Below the pieces are notes generated by a model. That model searched no databases and was not told where the DNA came from. It saw nothing but the letters and a program-made list of their open reading frames with translations. Both the position numbers and the translations under genes were made by a program. From the NCBI RefSeq assembly GCF_013266695.1, contig NZ_JABRXF010000001.1, positions 2,299,736 to 2,363,735 of the forward strand: 64,000 nucleotides of DNA. The letters are read 5' to 3'. Position 1 is the first letter of the stretch, and the number at the start of each line of letters is the position of its first letter. Shown here piece after piece: positions 27,313 through 36,298 of the stretch. This DNA is from Hongsoonwoonella zoysiae (GTDB lineage: Bacteria > Pseudomonadota > Alphaproteobacteria > Rhizobiales > Stappiaceae).

Positions 27313-28331
27313 AAGCGGTATTCGACGAACGCCAGTGGAAACATGATCCCAAGCACTTCATGGCCAACGGGACGGTTGAACCGAACCCCGAGCAGCCGGA
27401 GCGCATCAAGGTGCTCACCCGTGGCGCGGGCGAGGCGGGCTGCGAGTTCGTGTCGCCCGAGGATCACGGCGCGGGGCCGATCGCGGCGATCCATTCCCCG
27501 GAGTATCTCGTCTTTCTCGAGACGATCCACACCCGCTGGAAGCGCATCGAAGGCGCGTCCGACGAGGTGATCCCCAACATCCACCCGGATCGCCGCTCCG
27601 CCAGCTACCCACGCTCGGCCGTCGGGCAGGCGGGCTTCCATCAGGCCGACACGGCTTGCCCCATTGCGGAGGGAACGTGGGAAGCGGCCTATTGGTCGGC
27701 GCAGACGGCTCTGACGGGCGTGGATCTGGTGCTTGATGGCGAGCGCGCGGTCTATGCGCTCAGCCGCCCGCCGGGCCATCATGCCTTTGGCGATCTCGCG
27801 GGCGGTTTCTGCTTTTTGAACAATTCGGCAATCGCCGCCGAGCATTTCAATCGCGTGGGCAAGCGCGCGGCGATCCTCGATGTCGATGTGCACCACGGTA
27901 ACGGCACTCAAGGAATCTTCTATGAACGCGACGATGTGCTCACCGTCTCCATTCATGCGGATCCAGTACGTTTCTATCCCTTCTTCTGGGGTCATGCGCA
28001 TGAGCGCGGCGAAGGGCGCGGGCGCGGCTACAATCTCAATCTGCCTCTTGCGCGCGGTACGGGCGATCAGGACTATCTGAAAACGCTGGATACGGCCCTC
28101 GCCCGCATCCGTGCCTTCGGGGCGGATGTTCTTGTCGTTGCGCTGGGCCTCGATGCCTATGAAAAGGACCCGCTCAAGGGCCTTGCCGTCACCACGCCGG
28201 GCTTCGCGAAGATCGCCGAGGCGATAGCGGAAGCCGGATTGTCGACGCTTCTGGTGCAGGAAGGCGGCTATCTGTCGAAGGAACTCGGCCAGAATCTCAC
28301 GAGCTTCCTGAAGGGTTTCGAAGGCAAATGA
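27309..28331 (+). CDS. Histone-deacetylase-like acetylpolyamine amidohydrolase
   Basis: A 340-residue Zn amidohydrolase of the HDAC/AcuC/ApAH superfamily. Key residues are His157/His158 in RPPGHHAFGD, the metal ligands around DVDVHHGNGTQG (191-200), a later Asp in LGLDAYEKDPL and the Tyr in EGGYLSKELG. Begins MKAVFDERQWKHDP, as acetylpolyamine amidohydrolases do. Likely removes acetyl from an acetylated di- or polyamine or acetamido acid. Overlaps both neighbours (ATGA at each side). Confidence 0.9.
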   Translation: MKAVFDERQWKHDPKHFMANGTVEPNPEQPERIKVLTRGAGEAGCEFVSPEDHGAGPIAAIHSPEYLVFLETIHTRWKRIEGASDEVIPNIHPDRRSASYPRSAVGQAGFHQADTACPIAEGTWEAAYWSAQTALTGVDLVLDGERAVYALSRPPGHHAFGDLAGGFCFLNNSAIAAEHFNRVGKRAAILDVDVHHGNGTQGIFYERDDVLTVSIHADPVRFYPFFWGHAHERGEGRGRGYNLNLPLARGTGDQDYLKTLDTALARIRAFGADVLVVALGLDAYEKDPLKGLAVTTPGFAKIAEAIAEAGLSTLLVQEGGYLSKELGQNLTSFLKGFEGK

Positions 28332-29428
28332 CCGAACGGGCGGATTTCCTGGTTATCGGCGGCGGTATTGCGGGCATAGGTGCTGCAGCGCGTCTTGCTC
28401 CGCATGCCTCGGTCGCCGTTCTGGAGACGGAGGATGCGATAGGCCGTCATTCCACCGGCCGGTCCGCCGCGATCTACATCCGCAACTACGGCAATCGCAC
28501 GCTGCGGGCTCTTAACGCCGCTTCCGAGCCGGTTCTGAAGGAACCGGAAGGCATTTCCGGTCAAAGCCTGTTGTCTCCGCGCGGTGAAATGCTCATCGCC
28601 ACGGAAGCGGAGCTGCCGGACCTGAACGCCTATCTCGAAGGCGCTTCGGGACTAGAAGAGTTGAGCGCGAAGGAGGCCGTCGCCCTTTTCCCGATCCTGC
28701 GGGAAGATCTGATCGCGGCCGCCGCCATCGAACGCGCGGCGCAGGATATCGATGTCGACCGGCTGCTTCAGGGGTTCGCCCGCCTTTTGCGGCACAGCGC
28801 CGGGCGCATCGTCACGGACGCCCCGGTTACGGCCATATCGCGTGTTGGCGGCCTCTGGCACTTGGCGACGCCGAAGGGGGAATTCGAAGCTCCGGTCGTC
28901 GTCAACGCCGCCGGCGCCTGGGCGGATGAGGTTGCGCGGCTTGCAGGCGTTGCGACGGTCGGCCTTGTTCCCATGCGCCGCTCTGCGGCGATCCTGCCCG
29001 CACCTGAAGGCCATGACGTCAGCGCCTGGCCGCTTGTCGCCAGCGCTTCGGAGAGCTGGTACGCCAAGCCCGAAGCCGGCAAACTCATGGTCTCTCCGGC
29101 GGATGAAGACCCGGTCGACCCGCATGACGCTTGGGCCGACGATATGGTGCTGGCAGAGGGGCTTTACCGGTTCGAGCAGGCGGTCACCATGCCGGTAACG
29201 CGGGTTGAGCGAAGCTGGGCGGGTTTGCGCAGTTTCGTTGCGGACCGCACACCCGTTGCAGGCTTCGCTCCCGATGCTGAAGGTTTCTTCTGGCTTGCCG
29301 GGCAGGGCGGTTACGGCGTACAGACGGCTCCGGCCCTATCGCAACTGACCGCCGATCTTTGCCTCGGACGCGCGCCTTCGCTTGATCCTCAAACCGTTGC
29401 GGCGCTCGATCCGAAACGCCTTTTTTGA
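28328..29428 (+). CDS. FAD-dependent amine/amino-acid oxidoreductase (DAO family)
   Basis: A 366-residue flavoprotein with an N-terminal Rossmann motif GGGIAGIGAAARL, the DAO-type RSAAIYIRNYG and a C-terminal FFWLAGQGGYGVQTAP. Probably oxidises a primary or secondary amine to an imine with reduction of FAD. RidA, which hydrolyses reactive imines, is encoded next, which supports that role. Overlaps the deacetylase gene by ATGA. Confidence 0.87.
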   Translation: MTERADFLVIGGGIAGIGAAARLAPHASVAVLETEDAIGRHSTGRSAAIYIRNYGNRTLRALNAASEPVLKEPEGISGQSLLSPRGEMLIATEAELPDLNAYLEGASGLEELSAKEAVALFPILREDLIAAAAIERAAQDIDVDRLLQGFARLLRHSAGRIVTDAPVTAISRVGGLWHLATPKGEFEAPVVVNAAGAWADEVARLAGVATVGLVPMRRSAAILPAPEGHDVSAWPLVASASESWYAKPEAGKLMVSPADEDPVDPHDAWADDMVLAEGLYRFEQAVTMPVTRVERSWAGLRSFVADRTPVAGFAPDAEGFFWLAGQGGYGVQTAPALSQLTADLCLGRAPSLDPQTVAALDPKRLF

Positions 29429-29446
29429 ATGATAGAAGGAAAAATC

Positions 29447-29797
29447 ATGTCCGATATCAAACGTATCAAACCCGGTCCGCGCATGAGCCAGGCCGTCGTC
29501 CACGGCGGTCTCGTCTGGCTTGCCGGGCAGGTCGGCGCGCCCGGCGAAAGTGTCGAGGCGCAGACGAAGGCGATCCTCGCCGGTATTGAGGAACTGCTGG
29601 CCGAAGCCGGCTCCGACAAGTCGCGCATCCTGCAGGCGACGATCTGGCTTTCGTCGATGGATGATTTCGCCGAAATGAACGCCGTCTGGGACGCCTGGGT
29701 CGATCCGGCCAATCCACCGGCCCGCGCTTGCGGCGAATCCAAACTCGCCACGCCGGACTACAAGGTCGAGATCATCGTCGTCGCCGCGACGAAGTGA
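29447..29797 (+). CDS. RidA family enamine/imine deaminase
   Basis: A 116-residue trimeric RidA/YjgF protein with VHGGLVWLAGQVGAPGESVEAQ and the C-terminal RACGESKLATPDYKVEI (Arg that binds the substrate carboxylate). It hydrolyses enamines and imines made by PLP enzymes or amine oxidases. The start ATG at 29447 has AGAAGGA upstream. Last gene of the operon; a strong terminator follows. Confidence 0.92.
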   Translation: MSDIKRIKPGPRMSQAVVHGGLVWLAGQVGAPGESVEAQTKAILAGIEELLAEAGSDKSRILQATIWLSSMDDFAEMNAVWDAWVDPANPPARACGESKLATPDYKVEIIVVAATK

Positions 29798-29821
29798 TCG
29801 CTCGTCCATGAAACGCAAGAA

Positions 29822-29855
29822 GCCCGGCGCGGGGTGCGCCGGGCTTTTCTTTTTC
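29822..29855 (+). terminator. Strong rho-independent terminator
   Basis: GCCCGGCGC (29822-29830) pairs perfectly with GCGCCGGGC (29836-29844) around a GGGGT loop, followed by TTTTCTTTTT. It ends the ABC/BKACE operon and, read on the minus strand, may be bidirectional with the chemoreceptor gene. Confidence 0.92.
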
Positions 29856-29870
29856 GCGGTCCTTTTCGGG

Positions 29871-31550
29871 TCACGCCGCGCGAATGCGCTGCAGGAATTC
29901 CCGCATGGAGACGAGTAACTCGTCGGAGCGTTGATGCAGCCCCGAAACGGATGAACGCATCGCGTTCGAAAGGTCGCCCGTCCTGCTTGCGGTCTCGCTC
30001 ACCAGCGTGATCGCCTGGGTCACCTCGACATTGCCTGACGCGGCCTGGCTGACGTTACGGGCGATCTCGTCGGTCGCCGCGTTCTGCTCTTCGGCGGCAG
30101 CCGCCATCGCGCTCGTGCGATCGGCGATGCTCCTCACCATTTCGCCCACGGCGTCGGACGTTTCGGTGGAAAGCGAGGTTGCCGTTTTCATTTCCTGGAT
30201 CTGGCGGTCGATCTCCTCGGTCGCCTTGGAGGTTTGTTCGGCAAGCTGCTTCACTTCCGCCGCGACGACGGCGAAGCCCTTTCCCGCCTCTCCCGCGCGC
30301 GCGGCCTCGATCGTGGCGTTGAGGGCAAGCAGGTTTGTCTGTTCGGCGATATCGTTGATGAGCCTGGTGACGTCGCCAATCCGCCCGACGACGACCTGAA
30401 GGCTCTGGACGGCCTGGCTTGAGCGTTCCACTTCCTGCGTGGCCTGCCCGGCGGCTTCGGACGAGGCGTGCACCTGGGCGTTTATCTCGCGGATCGAGGC
30501 CGAAAGCTCTTCGGTCGCCCCCGCCACCGTCTGCACGTTGCCCGAAGCCTGTTCGGCGGCACCCGCCACGGTAACGGCCTGATCGGTCGTTTGCGCCGCG
30601 ATCTGGGCAAGTTCTGCCGACATGTCGTTCAGGCTGCCGGTGGCGGTGACGATCTCGTTGGAGATTGCCATGACGCTCGCCTCGAATTCGGCGGCGAGTT
30701 TTTCCAGCTCCGCCTTGCGGTCTTCGGCAGCGCGCAATTCTTGAGCTCTGGTGCTTTCCTCCAGCTCGCGGTTGCGGATCAGGTTTTCGCGGAAAACGCC
30801 GAGGGCTGAACACATGTCGCCGATCTCGTCCTTGCGTCCGTCAGCCTTCGGTTCGACATCGGTTCGCCCTTCGGCGAGCGATTTCGTCACGCCGGCAAGG
30901 TTCGCCAGCGGACGCGAGACGATGATATAATTCATAAGTCCCATGAGCCCGGAAAAGACGACCATCAAAAGCGCGCTCACAAGCGCCGTCGTCTCCACGA
31001 AACCGAGGCTCGCGCGTTGTGCCGTGGCAAGGGAATGCTGCATCTGGGTTATTTCGGCACGCGCCGCCTTCAACTCGTCGATGGCGTCGTCGACCATCGC
31101 CGCGCCGACGCCGGTCGCCTCAATCATCTTGGCGAGATCGACGGTCTTGGGATCTCGCATCAAGAGGATCTGCCGGCCCGCCTGGTCGGAATGCCAGGAT
31201 GACCAGGCGCCATGCGCGGCTGTCGCGTTCTGGCCTAGACCGACCTTGGCCAGCGCCGCCTCGATATCGGCGAAACCCGTCTCGATGCCGGCGGTGGCGT
31301 TCTCGAAGTCCCGGGCGATGCCGCGGTCGCCGGTCAGGAGAAAGTTTTTGAGCGCCGTTGCCTGCGCAAGCAGCCTGTTCTCGACGTCGCTCACCTTGAG
31401 GACAAGCTCTTGCATCGCGCTTGTCTTGTCGACGGCGCGCGAGGCGCTGACGGCGTTGGTATAGACCATGTAGCTGGCGAGCACGCCGATGAGCGCGACC
31501 ATGGCGAAGGCGATGGCGCTCTTCATCGTGACGGAAAGTGACTTGAACAT
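29871..31550 (-). CDS. Methyl-accepting chemotaxis protein
   Basis: A 559-residue chemoreceptor. TM1 at about 10-30, a periplasmic four-helix-bundle sensor, TM2 at about 192-215, then HAMP ([20 protein letters not shown]) and a long coiled-coil signalling domain with the tip hairpin [22 protein letters not shown] and [15 protein letters not shown]. It should signal through CheW/CheA to the flagellar motor. No che genes are in the window. A small secreted protein gene lies immediately upstream, in the same direction. Confidence 0.94.
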   Translation of the reverse strand: MFKSLSVTMKSAIAFAMVALIGVLASYMVYTNAVSASRAVDKTSAMQELVLKVSDVENRLLAQATALKNFLLTGDRGIARDFENATAGIETGFADIEAALAKVGLGQNATAAHGAWSSWHSDQAGRQILLMRDPKTVDLAKMIEATGVGAAMVDDAIDELKAARAEITQMQHSLATAQRASLGFVETTALVSALLMVVFSGLMGLMNYIIVSRPLANLAGVTKSLAEGRTDVEPKADGRKDEIGDMCSALGVFRENLIRNRELEESTRAQELRAAEDRKAELEKLAAEFEASVMAISNEIVTATGSLNDMSAELAQIAAQTTDQAVTVAGAAEQASGNVQTVAGATEELSASIREINAQVHASSEAAGQATQEVERSSQAVQSLQVVVGRIGDVTRLINDIAEQTNLLALNATIEAARAGEAGKGFAVVAAEVKQLAEQTSKATEEIDRQIQEMKTATSLSTETSDAVGEMVRSIADRTSAMAAAAEEQNAATDEIARNVSQAASGNVEVTQAITLVSETASRTGDLSNAMRSSVSGLHQRSDELLVSMREFLQRIRAA

Positions 31551-31587
31551 CTGGCGGTATCCGGACTGCGAAAATTGGGCCTTGAAC

Positions 31588-32193
31588 TCAGCTTCCTACC
31601 GATTGGCGGCGCTGAAGTTCGGTGAGATTGACCTCGATGGTCGCGGCGCCTATCGGCGTTTTTCCGTCCTCGCCCTCGACCGTCATGTTGATTTGGGCGC
31701 GCCAGATCTTGAAGTCATCGTCCCACTCAGGCTCGTCGATGAAGACGGCGCCCGCTCCTTGCGGAAAGGTTTTCTGGAATTTGGCTTCGTCGCCCTGCCA
31801 GAAATCGGAGGTGATGGACGACTGGCCGACGTTCAGCCCCTTGTCGTCCATTACGAAGATTTCGACGAAGAGGCCGACGGAACGGCCCTGCATGCGTGAA
31901 AGATAAACCGATAGCGGGTTTGAAAGCGTCGCCGAAATCAGCGGCTTGTCGTCGGCTTCCCGTTCCGCGCGCCACATCTTGTCGAGTTCCTCGACCTTCG
32001 TCTGCGGAATATTGCCGTAGCGCTCGTTCTGCGTGGTGATGGAAAGGCGCACGATTTCCGTGTCGATCCAGGAGCGGATATCCTTCATCACCTGATCGTC
32101 GATGAGCGCCTTTGCGTCGGGTGCCGCCGGTTCGGCGCAAACGGCCGAAGTTGTCAGACACGCTCCGGCGAGCGCGGAAAGGAAGATGCGCAT
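31588..32193 (-). CDS. Secreted protein of unknown function upstream of a chemoreceptor
   Basis: I do not recognise the family with confidence. The 201-residue product has a signal peptide ([20 protein letters not shown]) and a mature domain containing [19 protein letters not shown] and [25 protein letters not shown]. The latter resembles the PAS/Cache-like sensing strands of periplasmic sensors. It lies 37 bases upstream of the chemoreceptor and is probably co-transcribed, so it may be a periplasmic ligand- or PAS-like partner of that receptor. Confidence 0.65.
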   Translation of the reverse strand: MRIFLSALAGACLTTSAVCAEPAAPDAKALIDDQVMKDIRSWIDTEIVRLSITTQNERYGNIPQTKVEELDKMWRAEREADDKPLISATLSNPLSVYLSRMQGRSVGLFVEIFVMDDKGLNVGQSSITSDFWQGDEAKFQKTFPQGAGAVFIDEPEWDDDFKIWRAQINMTVEGEDGKTPIGAATIEVNLTELQRRQSVGS

Positions 32194-32411
32194 GCACAAG
32201 CCCCAGGTTTCGGTTTTTCAGTAACAACAAGGTGAGCCGTGGACGCTTAAGAACTCGTGAAAAACTTTTAACTTTAGTATTAGCGCTTTTTTAACCGCAA
32301 AAGTTGCAGCCGCGACCGCCTTCAACGACTTTGAGCCACGTGTCGCCCGCATGGCGCTCCTGCGCTATATGTCTGGTTTGAATCATGATTTTCGGATCGA
32401 GGAGCAGGACG

Positions 32412-32969
32412 ATGGCTGCTATGACACCCATTTGCGATTTCGGATGGAAGGCGGTGGATGCACGCCTTCCCGCGACCGACGGGAAGGAATATTCGGTTTT
32501 CGAATGCGCCGGCCCGAACGGTCTCGTTATCGCCTTCATCTGCAATCACTGCCCTTATGTAAAAGCGGTGATCGACCGGATCGTGCGGGACGCGAACGAC
32601 CTCAAGGAACATGGCATCGGCTTCGTCGCGGTCTGTTCCAACAATGCGACGACGCATCCGGCGGATTCCTTTGAAAACATGAAGCTCTTTGCCAGGAAGC
32701 ACGGTTTCACCTTCCCCTATCTGCACGACGAGGATCAGTCGCTGGCCCGTAAGTACGATGCCGTGTGCACGCCCGACTTCTTCGGTTTCAACAGGTTCAT
32801 GGAGCTTCAGTATCGCGGCCGCCTCGATGCGTCTCGCAAGGACATTGCGCCGGAAGACGCGAGGCGGGATCTGTATGATGCGATGGTCATGGTCGCCGAA
32901 ACGGGCTCCGGCCCGCGCGAACAGATCCCGTCGATGGGCTGCTCGATAAAGTGGAAGGATGCGGCGTAG
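32412..32969 (+). CDS. Thioredoxin-like AhpC/TSA-family protein
   Basis: A 185-residue protein of the thioredoxin/peroxiredoxin fold. FICNHCPYVKAVIDR carries a CxxC pair (C-N-H-C), with VCSNNATTHPADSFENM, DAVCTPDFFGFN (cis-Pro loop) and the C-terminal PSMGCSIKWK. This matches the redoxin-domain proteins that are widely conserved but have no fixed substrate. No signal peptide, so cytoplasmic. GAGGAGC lies upstream of the ATG at 32412. Confidence 0.87.
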   Translation: MAAMTPICDFGWKAVDARLPATDGKEYSVFECAGPNGLVIAFICNHCPYVKAVIDRIVRDANDLKEHGIGFVAVCSNNATTHPADSFENMKLFARKHGFTFPYLHDEDQSLARKYDAVCTPDFFGFNRFMELQYRGRLDASRKDIAPEDARRDLYDAMVMVAETGSGPREQIPSMGCSIKWKDAA

Positions 32970-32987
32970 CCGTTTCGCGGCGCAGAT

Positions 32988-33863
32988 TCAAAGCGGCGCG
33001 ACATCGACGGACTGATTGGTGGTCTGCCCGCCGTAGGATCGTAGCACGCCTTTGACGGGTGCGACGTCGCCGTAGTCGCGCCCGCGCGCCACGACGATGT
33101 GGTCCTGGCCGACCCTGAGCGCATTCGTCGGGTCGTATTCCACCCAGCCGATTTCCACCCCGCACCATGCCCGCACCCAGGCGTGCATGGCGTCCGCCCC
33201 TTCCAGGCGCTCCGCCCCCTCCGGCGGGTACGTCCTCAGGAACCCGCTCACATAGCCTGCCGGAATGCCGATGCCCCTCAGGCAGGAGATCATGATGTGC
33301 GTGAAATCCTGGCACACGCCATGGCGGTTCGTGAATGCGTCGAGCGCGGTCGTATCCACGGTCGTCGCCTCCGCGTCGAAGGCGATATCCCTGTGCAAAG
33401 CCTGGCCGATCGCCTCCACGGCGGCCTGTACGCTCGTGTTCTTGTCGATGACGTCGAGTGCGTAATTCGTGAAAGCGCGATCAAGCGTGATGCGCGGCGA
33501 ACCATCGAGAAAATGCGCAGGCTCATAGGGCGCAAGCGAGCGGATGCCGGCAAGTTCATGCGCCATCTGGCTCAGTGGAGGCGAGATATCCAGGCTGACC
33601 GGGGCTGCCGTGCGCTCGATCCTTGCATGCAGGTTGAACGCGATATTCCGGTGCGGCGTGCGGTAGGCGACGTCGGTAACTGCGTTTGCGAAGAAATCGA
33701 CCCGGTCGAAGCGCTCTTCCGGCAGCGGGTCGAGGTCGAGACTACCTATAATCAGCCGCTGTTCACCGTGGATCGCAGCCGGCATCAGGCGCAGCGCGTG
33801 TCGTCCCGCATTCGCCGGGCTTTCGTACTCATAGGTGATCGAAAGAGTGATGTCGTAGAGCAC
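32988..33863 (-). CDS. Transglutaminase-like protease (BTLCP/transglut_core), small
   Basis: A 291-residue protein with an N-terminal beta-region (LYDITLSITYEYE, bacterial transglutaminase-like N) and a papain-like core: Cys184 in HGVCQDFTH, His227 in MHAWVRAWCG and Asp244 in EYDPTN. Likely cleaves or cross-links amides. I chose the GTG at 33863 because the family start is M-L-Y-D; the ATG at 33908 would overlap the upstream gene. Third gene of a cluster with ATP-grasp/alpha-E and DUF2126 proteins. Confidence 0.88.
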   Translation of the reverse strand: MLYDITLSITYEYESPANAGRHALRLMPAAIHGEQRLIIGSLDLDPLPEERFDRVDFFANAVTDVAYRTPHRNIAFNLHARIERTAAPVSLDISPPLSQMAHELAGIRSLAPYEPAHFLDGSPRITLDRAFTNYALDVIDKNTSVQAAVEAIGQALHRDIAFDAEATTVDTTALDAFTNRHGVCQDFTHIMISCLRGIGIPAGYVSGFLRTYPPEGAERLEGADAMHAWVRAWCGVEIGWVEYDPTNALRVGQDHIVVARGRDYGDVAPVKGVLRSYGGQTTNQSVDVAPL

Positions 33864-33888
33864 TTGAGCCTCTGGAGCATTGCGGTTT

Positions 33889-36294
33889 TTAGCGCGTATA
33901 GGCCTCATTCAAACCGACGGATAATGAAGCGATTTCGTCGCTCAGCGCCTGAAGTGCGCCGGGTGTCAGGGTTTCCGGGGTCGATATGGCAAGTGACGTT
34001 TGAACCTGCAGCATTTGGCGTGAAAGCTTTGACAATTGGCCATGCACATGTGCGCCCGGCAGGACCGAAAGATGCTCCTGCATCTCGTTGAGCTGATAGA
34101 GGATCGAGCGGGGGTTCTTTGTGTCGAGCGCAAGAAGATCCAGGACGGCGGCTGAGCTTATCGCCACCGCGTAGCGCCGGTTCATGGACATGGCGCTGTC
34201 GCCGACCTCCAGCGCCAGTTCCAGCGCGCCTTCGGGGGCGGAAGGGTCGGTGAAAACGGCAAGCAGCCGGGCTGTTGCGTTGGCGCGTTCAAGCGACCGT
34301 CCGATGCCGAGGAACCGCCAGCCGGTAAACCGGTACATGTTTTCGTGCACAAGGCCGGAAAAACCGGTGATCTTGCGCAACAGCACCCCCATGGCCTGCG
34401 CGGCATCGTCCCCGGGGATTATGGTTTCCTGCATGCGTTCCGCGGTTTGGGCAAGGTCGTTCAGCGCCAGCCATCCGTCCACGGAAAAGCGGTCGCGTAC
34501 CTTGCTTGCGCTGAATACAGCGGAATTCAGAATGGTGCGCAGGCCCCCCGGAATCGCCTCGGCCGGATCCACATTCGACGATTGGAGGAACCTCCCGATC
34601 GCCGAGACGAGCGGGGACGCCGGATCGTCGGTCTCCGATAGCCTGGCGTGATATGCGCGCAGTTGCCGGATTGCCCCTTCCGCGCGTTCCACGTAACGCC
34701 CGAGCCAGAACAGGTTGTCGGCCGCCCGCGAAGGCAGAATGCCCGGCTGGCTCCTGAGGTAAGGCGTACCGGGCTGTTGGAGCAGGGTTTCCGCGCTCGT
34801 CGGCTCTCCGCCGATCACCCAGACGTCGGCCGCCGTTCCGCCCGCCTGCATGGCAAGCGCGCTTGCGTCTTGCGATTTGCCGATGCGCGCGAAACCGCCG
34901 GACATAACCTCCCACCCGTCGGCGGTGCGCGCCAGAAACACCCGCAGGCTCATCGGGCGCGGCACCAGCGCTCCGTCGATATAGGCAGGTGTGGTCGAAA
35001 GGGTAACCGCTTCCTGGCCGACAAGCTCTTCACCGCGCGAATTCAGCCAATCGCCGAGCGTGCCTCCCTCGGGACATATGAAATCGCCCGCCCTCACATC
35101 TTCTCCCGACGCCGCGAACGGCAGGTCGGTGGAAAGCGCCCGGCTGATCAGCATGCGTCCCGCGTTTTGCGCCACATATTGGCGCACTCTTTCTTCCCCG
35201 CACCACCAGGTGGCGATATTGGGCAGGATCAGCGGTTCGCCCCTCAGGCCCTTGCAAATGAGCGGCAGGAACGCCAGAAGCGCGCGCGTTTCCAGGATGC
35301 CCGCGCCAAGCGCGTTGATCATGGTCACGGAGCCGCGCCGCACCGCCTCCACAAGGCCCGGCGTGCCGATGCGCGAGGTCTCGTTCAGCTCCAGCGGGTC
35401 GCTCCAGACCGCGTCAAGCCGGCGCCACAGCACGCTCGCGGGCTTGAGGCCGGCAACGGTGCGCACCATCAGCTTGCCGTTTTCCACCGTCAGGTCCTCG
35501 CCCTCAAGCAGCATGAAACCGAGGTAGCGCGCGATATAGGCATGCTCGAAATAGGTATCGTTCATCAGGCCGGGCGTGAGGATCGCGACCCGGCTTTCGG
35601 TTTCCCCCCGCAAGGCCATCAGTTGGTCGCGAAAACGGCGGAAGAAGCCGGCAAGCCTTTGAACGTTGGCGCGGGCGAAGAATTCGTTGAAGACGCGGCT
35701 TGTCGCAACCCGGTTTTCAAGGGCGAAGCCGGCGCCCGACGGCGCCTGCGTCCTGTCGCCCAGCACCCACCATGTGCCGTCCGGCCCCCGGCCGATCTCG
35801 AATGCCAGGAAATGCAGGAACTTGCCCGAGCGTGGCGTCACACCCACCAGAGGGCGCAGCCATTCGGGGCTTTTGCCGATCATGCAGGCGGGCAGGTAGC
35901 CTTCTGCCACCAGCCGGTTCGGCCCATAAAGGTCGGCGACGACGTCCTCCAGAAGCTCCGCGCGCTGGATCAGCCCCGCCGCGATCTGCCGCCATTCCTT
36001 CGCGTCGATGACGACGGGGATATGGCTGAGCGGCCATTCCCGCTCGCTCGTCCCCTTCTCCCCGTAATGGCGGAAGAAGACGCCGGCATCCCTCAGGTAC
36101 TGGTCGCCGCGCGCGAAGCGCCGGGAAATATCGTCCGACGCCATCCTCGAAAGGTGGCCGAGAAAAGGCTGCCAGACGGGCCGCACCGCACCTTTTGCAT
36201 CCAGAAGCTCGTCGGGCACGCCCGCAAGCGAATGATAGGCGCCAAGCAGGCTCGACGCGCTAGTCCTTTCCCCTGTTGCCTGGTCCAGCGTCAT
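33889..36294 (-). CDS. Circularly permuted ATP-grasp / alpha-E domain fusion
   Basis: An 801-residue fusion. Residues to about 480 are a circularly permuted type 2 ATP-grasp ligase (DUF404/DUF407) with FLHFLAFEIGRGPDGTWWVLGDRT and AILTPGLMNDTYFEHAYIA. The C-terminal part from about 505 is the alpha-helical DUF403/alpha-E domain, which begins SRAADNLFWLGRYVERAEGA. In many genomes these are two genes. The predicted role is peptide or amide ligation (established prediction of Iyer and Aravind type amidoligase analysis), with product unknown. Confidence 0.9.
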   Translation of the reverse strand: MTLDQATGERTSASSLLGAYHSLAGVPDELLDAKGAVRPVWQPFLGHLSRMASDDISRRFARGDQYLRDAGVFFRHYGEKGTSEREWPLSHIPVVIDAKEWRQIAAGLIQRAELLEDVVADLYGPNRLVAEGYLPACMIGKSPEWLRPLVGVTPRSGKFLHFLAFEIGRGPDGTWWVLGDRTQAPSGAGFALENRVATSRVFNEFFARANVQRLAGFFRRFRDQLMALRGETESRVAILTPGLMNDTYFEHAYIARYLGFMLLEGEDLTVENGKLMVRTVAGLKPASVLWRRLDAVWSDPLELNETSRIGTPGLVEAVRRGSVTMINALGAGILETRALLAFLPLICKGLRGEPLILPNIATWWCGEERVRQYVAQNAGRMLISRALSTDLPFAASGEDVRAGDFICPEGGTLGDWLNSRGEELVGQEAVTLSTTPAYIDGALVPRPMSLRVFLARTADGWEVMSGGFARIGKSQDASALAMQAGGTAADVWVIGGEPTSAETLLQQPGTPYLRSQPGILPSRAADNLFWLGRYVERAEGAIRQLRAYHARLSETDDPASPLVSAIGRFLQSSNVDPAEAIPGGLRTILNSAVFSASKVRDRFSVDGWLALNDLAQTAERMQETIIPGDDAAQAMGVLLRKITGFSGLVHENMYRFTGWRFLGIGRSLERANATARLLAVFTDPSAPEGALELALEVGDSAMSMNRRYAVAISSAAVLDLLALDTKNPRSILYQLNEMQEHLSVLPGAHVHGQLSKLSRQMLQVQTSLAISTPETLTPGALQALSDEIASLSVGLNEAYTR

Positions 36295-36298
36295 GCCC

